From the NCBI GenBank assembly GCA_020853755.1, contig JADYYG010000062.1:248001-312000 (forward strand): a stretch of 64,000 bases of DNA, given 5' to 3'. Shown here in pieces: positions 55,934 to 64,000 of the stretch. Source of the stretch: Dehalococcoidia bacterium. GTDB taxonomy: Bacteria > Chloroflexota > Dehalococcoidia > Tepidiformales > Tepidiformaceae. Positions within the stretch are counted from its first letter, which is position 1. Each line of letters starts with the position of its first letter. The position numbers were made by a program, and so were the translations under genes. The notes below the pieces were generated by a model. It was given only the letters and a program-made list of their open reading frames with translations, made no database searches and had not been told where the DNA came from.

Positions 55934-56656
55934 ATGAGCGAGTTGCTGAAGACGATCGAGGCCTTCAACCGGAAGGAGAGGTTCTTCCTGTTCGCCTATG
56001 CGACCGGGAACGATTCGCGGGGCCTCGTTCTCTCCCCGGTGTTCAGAGCGAGTCTCGGCGCGGCACTGGGCCTCGAAGTGCCTCCGGAGGCGAGAGGGTT
56101 CGTGGACTACCATATCGACTGGCTCCATGCCGCCGTTCTGCTTGAGTCAGCCCCGGCTGGCGCTAATAGCCCGAATTGGCAGCCGGGAACGGCGGAGCCG
56201 GCAGGGCAACCGACCGTGCCGTGGGTTTCTACCGGCAACCAGGAAGACATCGACCTGCTCGTCGTGTTCGAACGCGATGGCGTGACCTGGCTGTTGCTGG
56301 TTGAGGCAAAGGCTGAGACGGAATGGACGAACAAGCAGGTTCGCTCGAAGGCCGAGCGGTTCCGCCGCATCTTCGGAAGCGCCTCCATCGATCCTGCTGC
56401 CCCTGTCCAGCCACGATTCTGTCTGATGTCGCCTCACAGACCGCAGGGGCTGACTGCGGTCGATGGCGAAGCCTGGCCAGCGTGGATGGTGGGTCCAGGA
56501 GTCTCGGATAGGAGGGCCGAATTCGCGTGGGCCAAGCTCGCGGTCCCGACCGGCCGGAGAAAGGTCACAGGCTGTGACGCCAACGGGACTCCGTCGAGGG
56601 CCAGGAAGTACTGGACGGTCACGGAGGTCGGCGCCGCCGACGCCGTGGTCGAGTAG
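55934..56656 (+). CDS. Putative PD-(D/E)XK-like nuclease / hypothetical protein
   Basis: NQEDIDLLVVFERDGVTWLLLVEAKAETEWTNKQVRSKAERFRRIFG fits a D...ExK core. Confidence 0.6.
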   Translation: MSELLKTIEAFNRKERFFLFAYATGNDSRGLVLSPVFRASLGAALGLEVPPEARGFVDYHIDWLHAAVLLESAPAGANSPNWQPGTAEPAGQPTVPWVSTGNQEDIDLLVVFERDGVTWLLLVEAKAETEWTNKQVRSKAERFRRIFGSASIDPAAPVQPRFCLMSPHRPQGLTAVDGEAWPAWMVGPGVSDRRAEFAWAKLAVPTGRRKVTGCDANGTPSRARKYWTVTEVGAADAVVE

Positions 56657-56725
56657 CCCGTCGGCGGGCAAGCGACACGGATTGTCGCTGGTCGGAGTAT
56701 AAACGGCCCAAAGGAGGTTGAGTCG

Positions 56726-59700
56726 TTGGCCCGTCTTCAGAGCGAGGATTCAGGAGTATCAGGGCCATGGTTAGGACCGGATTCCTCGCCGCTTGTTGCG
56801 ACCGTCACCAGGTTGTCGAGAGATCGCCTCGCGGGGTACGTGCTGAACCCAGGGGACGTTGCCGAGCACGCGGCAATTGAGCAGTCGATTGTTGACGGTG
56901 GTTACGGGCATCGGCAGCTCTACGAGTTGATTCAAAACGGCGCCGACGCGATCAAGGAGTCCGGCCGTAACGGCGAGGTCGAGATCAGACTCACGGACCG
57001 CTATCTGTACTGCGCCAACGAAGGGTCACCTGTCACGCAAGCAGGTGCTGAGTTCATGCTCCGATCTCACCTCTCGTCGAAGAGGACTGATGAAATCGGT
57101 CACTTTGGGCTCGGCTTTAAGTCTGTGCTCGGGATATCTCAGAAGATTGACGTTTTCAGTCGTCCCGGTTCGTTCCGTTTCGACGCCGCCGCCGCGAGTC
57201 GAACGATACGGGCAACATTGCCCGATTTCGATGGTCGAACGCCCGGACTTCGACTCGCCATGCCCCTCGACGCGCAAGCCGAAGCCGGACCGGACAAGGA
57301 TCTCGAAGAGTTGATGGCATGGGCGACCACCATCGTACGGTTGTCGCGCGACCGTAACCGTGCACTGGAACTGCCGGGCGACCTCGCCGAGCTTCCCGCG
57401 GAGTTCCTTTTGTTCTCTCCGCATGTTCGCCGCCTGAGACTCGTCAATTCAGACGTCGGCGAAGACCGACACATCTCGCTTAAGAAGCATGCCAAGGGCT
57501 TTCTGCTGAACGATGGATCGGCGCCGCCACGCAGATGGCGTGTCTTCCGAAGGACGCACCGGATGTCGCCGGAGGCTCGTCGCGATGGCGGAGAGGCGAC
57601 GGCGCGGGAATCCGTGGAGATCGCGTGGGCGGTCCCGTTCGAGCGCAATCGAACGGCAGGACAGTTCTGGGCCTTCTTCCCGACCACTCTCGAGAGCAGC
57701 CTTACCGGCATCGTAAATGCGCCATGGAAGACCAACTCCGATCGACAGGGGCTGTTGGAAGGGATTTACAACCGGGAGATCATCCACGCCGCTGCGCGTT
57801 TGGTGGCAGATTCTGTCGGAAAGTGCCTCGATACTCGTGATCCGGGCATGCATATCGACCTCCTTCCGGCCCGCGTGGAGGATGCCGAAGGGTGGGCCAA
57901 CCGCGAACTCACGAGCTCCGTGTACGCGGAGTGCGCGACCCGACCCATCGTCCCCGACGGTGAAGGCGAGTTGCACGTCGCCGATTCACTCTCGCTCGTT
58001 CCACGACTCACTTCAGAGCAGGCCCTCTCGGCCTGGGAGTCCCTCGCTCGTAAACCTGCGGGGTGGACGCACGCTAGGGTCAACATGCGAGAACGGCGCG
58101 CACGAGTGCAACGACTGGGCGCACAGCCCCGTCGAGTGGACGAGTTCCTCGAGGAAGTGGCGGCGCCTGCGACGGTCGAAGGATCCATCGCCGCTCTCGT
58201 TATTGCCGAATCCGCCGAGCCCGACGGGCAGCGCTACCGGTATGGGATGCCCGAAGGTTCGTTTGCCCGAATCGTCCTTAGCTCGAAGGAGAAGCTCGTC
58301 CGGCCCGACCCGGGCCTCGTCTTCCTCCCCGGGGAGATGGACGTCGAAACGTCGCTCACGGTGGTGCACGCCGGCGTGAGTGCCGACCCCGACGCTCGGA
58401 GGAGTCTTGAGTCGCACTTCAAGATCCGGTCGCTAGACCCAGTCACGGAGGTAGGCGCGTTGATTGACGCGTTCGCCGTTAGCCCCGGTGACAGCTGGAA
58501 CTACATATGGCGTGCGATCAGGAAGCTCGACTCGGAAACCTCGGTCGCGATGGTTGGCGGTCGCAGAAACAAGATCTGGGTTCGCGGTGCCGATGAGACC
58601 TGGCAGCATCCGTGGGCGGTTCTGTTGCCAGGTTCGGTAGTTGAAGAGGGAGAGCCCGGCGCAATCGACGTCTCCTACCATCGGTCTGATTTTGCATTGC
58701 TCTCGGCATTAGGCGTGGTATCCGAACCCTCGCAAGGCGGCCTGTCCGACGAGGAGATGACCCAACAACAGTGGTACGCGGCGTTCCGCACTTTCTGGAG
58801 GCGGCGATTCCAGGACCAATCGCTCCAGAAGACCGGTAAGACGCCGCAGCGGGACTACATCGAGGGCATCATCCCCGCAAGTGCGGGACCCGTTGCCCCG
58901 TACTTCGGTCTTCAGGGATCATCCCGGTTGAGATTCGCGTCGCGGCTTCTCCGAGCAGGAGCGTCTGATCCGAGTGCTGTCTGGTGCCACGCGACTCAGG
59001 GACACGTCTACGAACGTCTCCACGGTGATTCGCCGACTCAGTGGTTCCTGAGGACCGAGGCTGAGCTGCCAACAACGCTCGGCCCGCGTCCGGCGTCGCG
59101 TTCCGTTGGTCGCGAACTCGAGTGCTGGAGTTCCTTGCTTCCAGTCGTCACGGAGGATTGCGATTTTCTCGGGTTGCCGAATGTTGTGGCTGCCGTTCCA
59201 AAGGACCTGGTGGACGAAGCTCTCCACCTCGCTCTGGAAGCGACGGATGCTAACGGCGTTGCAGATTTCTACGCGGCAACGGCCTCCGTAGGTCACAAGG
59301 CGCCAGATGTAGTCCGTGCCATCCGCGCCGGGGAACCAGCGAACGTGCCGATAACCGACGCCCGCGTGACGTCCGATGCGCGAATGAGCAGCCTGCTCGA
59401 CGACGCCCTCATTCTAGTTTCATCCGCAGATAGGGCCGCCGTCCTCGAACGACAGTGGGGGCTGAGGACGGCTGATGGACTGACAGCGATGGAGTTCGTG
59501 GCGGCCGGGCCACCGGGTCTGGTCGCTGACGTTTATCCCGGACTTTCTCCAAGCCTGCTCAAGGAGTTTGGAGACGTCGAACTCATCGGATGTGATTCGA
59601 TTTGGTACGAGGCGCGTGGTTCTAATGCAACCCGCCGGTCGGAGGTCGACCACTACCTCGACGGGCGGCGACGGTTTCTTTTCCGCATCGGGACAGATAG

Positions 59701-61387
59701 TGACGTCGTTCTGGAAAGACTGCTGCGCTCATTAAAGCCGGGCGTTGAAGAAGACGAGCTGGCAGCAGAGTTACAGCAGAGCGCCAAGTTTCACGCCGGG
59801 GTGCGCGAAGAGCGCATTCGAGCCGTGGCCGACCTGAATGGAAAGCTTGGCGAGATGCTCAGCGATGACGATCTGACGGAGCTTCTCCCAGCATCGCTGG
59901 CGACAGCGCACGGACGCTCACGGAAAGAGGACCGAGCGCGGCTTGCTGCCATGGCGCTCGCGGTGCATGGCACGGCCATCCTCCAAAAGTCCCGTACCGC
60001 TCTGCAGGCAGGGGGCTACCGGCCACCGCGCGTCTGGGCCGGGAGCGATGCCGCGCTGCGCTTCGTCAGGCAGTTGGGTTTTCCGGATGCGTTCGCTGGC
60101 CGCCCTTCCGAGTCGCGCGCTCCGTTCGTTGATGTGGACGGACCGCTCACGCTGCCGCCGTTGCACCCGTTCCAGGAGTCACTGGCCCAGAGGATTGGGG
60201 ACTCTCTCAAGTCACGGGAGCCGCTGCGGGGTCTGCTCTCGTTGCCCACTGGGGCGGGAAAGACGCGCGTGGCGACCGAGGCGGTTGTTCGCGCGTATGC
60301 ACAAGACGACGTGCGCGGCACCGTCATCTGGATCGCCGACCGATATGAGCTTTGTGAGCAGGCTGTCGTATCGTGGAGGGAAGTCTGGCGATCGTTGGGT
60401 CCCGAGAGGCCGTTGAGAGTGAGCCGCCTCTGGGGGGACACGAACGACAGAGTAGAGCCCGCCGAAAACCCTAACCATGTCGTCGTAGCGACATTTCAGA
60501 GCCTTACCAAGCGCATCCAACAGCCGGAGTTCGCGTGGCTCAAACAGGCCTTCCTGATTGTTATCGACGAGGCGCATGGCTCGACAACTCCGTCCTTTAC
60601 GCAAATCCTGAACGCCTTCGGACTCGATGCGAGGAGAACGAGCCGGGCGCTCATTGGCCTTACGGCCACTCCCTTCCGTGGGAAGAGGGTCGACGACGGC
60701 TCAGAAACGCAACGTCTTGTGAGTCGGTACGGAGGGCGGCGATTTGACGCCGACGTGTTCCCAGGCGACGACCCATATCCCGAACTGCGTCGACTCGGCG
60801 TGCTCGCTGACGCGGAGTTCGACAGCCTCGAGGGTGTTGAGTTCGAGCTCGACGCACAGGAGATGCGCACGTTCGAACAATTCGACACCCTCCCAAGGTC
60901 TGTGGAGGCCCGGATCGGACTAGACCCAGCGCGGAATCAACGAATCCTGGCGCGCATCAGGCAGCTACCGCGGGACTGGCCGAAGATTGTGTTCACCGCA
61001 TCCGTGGAACAGGCGGAGTTGTTGGCTGCCTCGCTCGCTCGCGACGGAGTCTCCTCGCGAGCCGTATCCTCGCGGACTGAACCGAATGCTCGGGCGGACG
61101 CGATCGCGCAATTCAAGGCCGGGAAGGTAGAGGTGCTCACGAGCTACGGCGTCCTGACCACCGGTTTTGACGCGCCACGAACACGGGCAGTGGTGGTCGC
61201 TCGGCCGATCTTTAGTCCTGGCCTGTACATGCAAGCGGTGGGGCGCGGATTGCGCGGCCCAGCCAATGGAGGGACTGAGAAGTGCCTGATTCTCAACGTT
61301 GAGGACAACGTGGCACAGTACGGCCACGAACTGGCGTTCCGCGAATTCGAACACCTCTGGAAGCAGTTTCGCGGGGAATATCGGTGA
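56726..61387 (+). CDS. 1553-aa protein: N-terminal sacsin/Hsp90-like ATPase domain, C-terminal SF2 DEAD/DEAH helicase
   Basis: TTG start after AAAGGAGG; GYGHRQLYELIQNGADAIKES...GHFGLGFKSVLGIS (GHKL motifs); LLSLPTGAGKTRVATEAVV, VIDEAHGSTTPSF, IGLTATPFRGKR, YMQAVGRGLRGP. Confidence 0.92.
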   Translation: MARLQSEDSGVSGPWLGPDSSPLVATVTRLSRDRLAGYVLNPGDVAEHAAIEQSIVDGGYGHRQLYELIQNGADAIKESGRNGEVEIRLTDRYLYCANEGSPVTQAGAEFMLRSHLSSKRTDEIGHFGLGFKSVLGISQKIDVFSRPGSFRFDAAAASRTIRATLPDFDGRTPGLRLAMPLDAQAEAGPDKDLEELMAWATTIVRLSRDRNRALELPGDLAELPAEFLLFSPHVRRLRLVNSDVGEDRHISLKKHAKGFLLNDGSAPPRRWRVFRRTHRMSPEARRDGGEATARESVEIAWAVPFERNRTAGQFWAFFPTTLESSLTGIVNAPWKTNSDRQGLLEGIYNREIIHAAARLVADSVGKCLDTRDPGMHIDLLPARVEDAEGWANRELTSSVYAECATRPIVPDGEGELHVADSLSLVPRLTSEQALSAWESLARKPAGWTHARVNMRERRARVQRLGAQPRRVDEFLEEVAAPATVEGSIAALVIAESAEPDGQRYRYGMPEGSFARIVLSSKEKLVRPDPGLVFLPGEMDVETSLTVVHAGVSADPDARRSLESHFKIRSLDPVTEVGALIDAFAVSPGDSWNYIWRAIRKLDSETSVAMVGGRRNKIWVRGADETWQHPWAVLLPGSVVEEGEPGAIDVSYHRSDFALLSALGVVSEPSQGGLSDEEMTQQQWYAAFRTFWRRRFQDQSLQKTGKTPQRDYIEGIIPASAGPVAPYFGLQGSSRLRFASRLLRAGASDPSAVWCHATQGHVYERLHGDSPTQWFLRTEAELPTTLGPRPASRSVGRELECWSSLLPVVTEDCDFLGLPNVVAAVPKDLVDEALHLALEATDANGVADFYAATASVGHKAPDVVRAIRAGEPANVPITDARVTSDARMSSLLDDALILVSSADRAAVLERQWGLRTADGLTAMEFVAAGPPGLVADVYPGLSPSLLKEFGDVELIGCDSIWYEARGSNATRRSEVDHYLDGRRRFLFRIGTDSDVVLERLLRSLKPGVEEDELAAELQQSAKFHAGVREERIRAVADLNGKLGEMLSDDDLTELLPASLATAHGRSRKEDRARLAAMALAVHGTAILQKSRTALQAGGYRPPRVWAGSDAALRFVRQLGFPDAFAGRPSESRAPFVDVDGPLTLPPLHPFQESLAQRIGDSLKSREPLRGLLSLPTGAGKTRVATEAVVRAYAQDDVRGTVIWIADRYELCEQAVVSWREVWRSLGPERPLRVSRLWGDTNDRVEPAENPNHVVVATFQSLTKRIQQPEFAWLKQAFLIVIDEAHGSTTPSFTQILNAFGLDARRTSRALIGLTATPFRGKRVDDGSETQRLVSRYGGRRFDADVFPGDDPYPELRRLGVLADAEFDSLEGVEFELDAQEMRTFEQFDTLPRSVEARIGLDPARNQRILARIRQLPRDWPKIVFTASVEQAELLAASLARDGVSSRAVSSRTEPNARADAIAQFKAGKVEVLTSYGVLTTGFDAPRTRAVVVARPIFSPGLYMQAVGRGLRGPANGGTEKCLILNVEDNVAQYGHELAFREFEHLWKQFRGEYR

Positions 61388-61487
61388 CGGGTCATCTCTG
61401 CCGACAACTCATCGCCGACACTCCGCTTTACGCGGTCCAAGCGCGGAGACAGTGTCTGGACAAGGAAAGCGCCTTCGGATGCGATTG

Positions 61488-61527
61488 CCCTCAGCAGCCA
61501 GCCGTTAGGTGACGAGGAGAGGTTCTG
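61488..61527. repeat. Right copy of the imperfect 40-bp direct repeat
   Basis: See 55854..55893. Confidence 0.5.
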
Positions 61528-61560
61528 AGGGGTTTCTGCGCCGCGTTCGCTGCGCTCGCA

Positions 61561-62457
61561 TCAGTCGTCCAGGAAATACTCACGCGTCTCCGGCCAGCCG
61601 ATGCTCGCGCCTTCGAACTGGAACGCATCGCCGGCGATGGAACACGCGCCAGACCTCCAGAATTCGTCGTCGGTTCCTAAGAGCGGTGGCGGATGGACCA
61701 CCCCGTCCGGACCGATCTTCGCGATCAGGCACGGTCCCCATCCGACAGCTTGGCCGACTGCCAGGGTGTTCACGGGAAAGCCCGGTGTGTCGTCCTGGAG
61801 TGCGAGATGGAATCGTTCGATCGTTGTGACGTCAGGACTCGCGATCTGTCGCCGCACTGTCCTCAGGGGCGCGACATACCGATATCCGAGCAGGGCAAAG
61901 GCGGCGAGATACCCCGCCTTCAGGGTGGCAATCTGGGCCTTTCGAGGATGGTGCTTGCCGAAGTCTAAGCGGACTTGCGCCTCGCTGGCCCGGCCGCTGT
62001 AGAAGCCGAGGCTTGAAAGAACTCGTTGGGTGGCCGCTGGGTCGCTGGCGTTCGCCGTTTCATTGATTCGAACGGTGGTGCCGCTGGCCGAGAGATTCAC
62101 TTTGATCCGATCTTGTCCAACTACGAGGTGCGCCGCGATGGGCTTGGTGAGGGTGCCGCCGGCGAAGTCTGCCAGACTCTTCGCAGGAGCGATGTGGCTC
62201 TCGAGGTCGGAACCTGCCTGGGAATTGCACCGACGACATGTGAGAACGAGTCTTCGTCCACCAGCAACTTCCGCCGGTACGTGTTCGCGAGTCAACGCAT
62301 CTGGGTTCTCGAAACCGTGCATGCACAATGGGCAAGCGTAAATCCCGCGGAATCGCCCAGCCGTAGCTCGCCCAAGGGCCGCGGCGCCGGCATCGAACCA
62401 CGCGCGCCCGGTTCTGGTGGAGCCAGTACTTCGACATCCCGCACGGTCAGGGCTCAC
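61561..62457 (-). CDS. HNH endonuclease-like protein
   Basis: YACPLCMHGFENPDALTREHVPAEVAGGRRLVLTCRRCNSQAGSDLESHI. Confidence 0.8.
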   Translation of the reverse strand: MSPDRAGCRSTGSTRTGRAWFDAGAAALGRATAGRFRGIYACPLCMHGFENPDALTREHVPAEVAGGRRLVLTCRRCNSQAGSDLESHIAPAKSLADFAGGTLTKPIAAHLVVGQDRIKVNLSASGTTVRINETANASDPAATQRVLSSLGFYSGRASEAQVRLDFGKHHPRKAQIATLKAGYLAAFALLGYRYVAPLRTVRRQIASPDVTTIERFHLALQDDTPGFPVNTLAVGQAVGWGPCLIAKIGPDGVVHPPPLLGTDDEFWRSGACSIAGDAFQFEGASIGWPETREYFLDD

Positions 62458-63980
62458 GTTACCGATCCCATCCTGCTTGCGAGTTCCATCGCTACCTGAT
62501 GCTGCTGGGACACCAATCCCGTCAGAACCTGTTGGAAGGCAGCCAGCGCCTCGCCAAGGTTGCTCAAAGACGGGTCCGACTGCCAGATTGCAAGGAGGAG
62601 ACCAGCCAGTTCGTCGCCTTCCTCCGCCAACGGGCGCGGATCCTTGGAGATGGCCTCCGCGATCCAGATGAGACCCTCTGGGAGCAGCTCACTTCCTGGC
62701 GGTTTGGTACAGAATCGGGCCAGCAGGCCGACATTCCGCGCCGAACGTTCCAACCACTCGGCCGCCCATCGGGCGTAGGTCGCGCGGAACTCCATCACGA
62801 GTTCGCGATGCGAGTCGTTCCAGACCGCCAGACCGTCCAGGCCTAGCAGGGCCCCCCAGAGGTCACCAGCTCGGAACCGTGCCGTTGCGCCTCGCTTCCA
62901 CGACTTCTGCCCGTACGCGGATTCGATGAGGTCCCGCCAGGTGGTCGCAAATTCGGCATCCGGGCGCGCGCCAATCAGACCAGCACGGAGCCAGGCCTGC
63001 AAGAACGTCTCAGTCCAGTAGTGCGCGAAAGGACCAATCTCTATCAGCGGTTGCCAGAGTCGCGACGAATCTTCTGCAGGCGTCATCTCCAAGATGCGCA
63101 GCGGAAGGCTCCGCAAGAGAGCATAGTCCTCCTGATACGGCGTTCCGGACGCCTCGCCGTAGCGATCCACGTTGAGTCGCAGACGAGTGCATAGAGCCCG
63201 AACGGACTGCTCGTAGTAGCTAATCCACCGCTCGCGTTCCTCGGATGATGAGAGCTGATCTAGCGATCCCACGAAGTCCCACGCAGCCGACCACCGCGAA
63301 AGAAAGAGCCCCGGACCGAGTTGACGCCGCTTTCCACTCCTAGGCGGCGGGTTCATCAACTCTGCCCATGCCGGAACGGTCGGAGCCAGTTTGGCTGACA
63401 CAAAATCGCGCGCACTGCGTTCACGAGCCCTGAGGATCTTTGTCTGGGCAGCATCGTCTCGCGGATTCGCCTGGAGCGACGCCATCAGGGCCAGATGCTG
63501 CAGTCGCTGGAAGTCGTCGCCCAGATTGGCACGCTGCTTCCAGGCCGCAATAAAGAACCGCCTGACGGCGCCGATGTGAAAGCCGTTCACCAGTTGAGCG
63601 GCGGCTGCGCGGATTCGCTTGTCGGTCGGGTCCTCCGCCAGCAAGAGTGGCACCGTTTCCGCAGCAAAGAAGTCCCATGACCAGTCGCTTACGGTGAACG
63701 GCGAGTCGAAGCCGGTCTGGCGTTCCGGTTCGTCAAACGCCGATAAGGTCACGCCGCGACACCAGTCTTCCACCGCCGGATTTGTACTGCACCAGCCGCG
63801 AGCGTGCCCCAGCAGAGCGGCGGCGATCCCGCACGCGATGTCGCGCGGCTGAATTAGCTCGTCGGGAGCCACCTCCGCGGCCCGCAGTCGCTCAACCGCG
63901 TCAAGCCAGAACGGCATCAACTGCGCCTCAGGCGGCATAAGTTCCTGTCCGTCGATCCACCGGCGCAGACGCAACGGCAT
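62454..63980 (-). CDS. Hypothetical protein, probably 5'-truncated by the window edge
   Basis: 508-aa ORF overlapping the HNH gene start by 4 nt; frame stays open upstream of the annotated Met (HLWWLH-MPLRLRRW). Confidence 0.6.
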   Translation of the reverse strand: MPLRLRRWIDGQELMPPEAQLMPFWLDAVERLRAAEVAPDELIQPRDIACGIAAALLGHARGWCSTNPAVEDWCRGVTLSAFDEPERQTGFDSPFTVSDWSWDFFAAETVPLLLAEDPTDKRIRAAAAQLVNGFHIGAVRRFFIAAWKQRANLGDDFQRLQHLALMASLQANPRDDAAQTKILRARERSARDFVSAKLAPTVPAWAELMNPPPRSGKRRQLGPGLFLSRWSAAWDFVGSLDQLSSSEERERWISYYEQSVRALCTRLRLNVDRYGEASGTPYQEDYALLRSLPLRILEMTPAEDSSRLWQPLIEIGPFAHYWTETFLQAWLRAGLIGARPDAEFATTWRDLIESAYGQKSWKRGATARFRAGDLWGALLGLDGLAVWNDSHRELVMEFRATYARWAAEWLERSARNVGLLARFCTKPPGSELLPEGLIWIAEAISKDPRPLAEEGDELAGLLLAIWQSDPSLSNLGEALAAFQQVLTGLVSQQHQVAMELASRMGSVT

Positions 63981-64000
63981 ATGCAGCCACCAGAGATGCC

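Overview
The window is a 64 kb, high-GC, densely coding bacterial chromosome segment, possibly Chloroflexota-like (inference only). I found no rRNA, tRNA or CRISPR. Housekeeping blocks: a methylmalonyl-CoA mutase-type large subunit, YajQ, CtaG, a MoxR/DUF58/VWA (Bat-like) operon, ComF, MoaD/MoaE, a sulfur-carrier/cysteine synthase cluster with an Rrf2 regulator, and a siderophore/iron ABC transporter with a siderophore-interacting protein. Accessory blocks: a 10 kb same-strand array of about 16 SnoaL/NTF2-like domains with many duplication scars, a toxin-antitoxin pair with a frameshifted toxin, an Mrr nuclease, a phosphatase-ADP-ribosylglycohydrolase fusion, a lower-GC ABC transporter island with a tiny secreted peptide, and a nuclease plus sacsin/helicase cassette flanked by imperfect direct repeats. 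The most exciting observation is at 49992..50696 (-). An organomercurial-lyase (MerB)-like gene reads as one 234-codon frame interrupted by exactly two TGA codons. The two TGAs fall at the positions of the two catalytic cysteines of MerB (Cys96 and Cys159). The second TGA is followed at 19 nt by a near-ideal bacterial SECIS-like hairpin with a GGUC apical loop. I interpret it as a candidate double-selenocysteine organomercurial lyase-like selenoprotein that standard gene callers split into two fragments.
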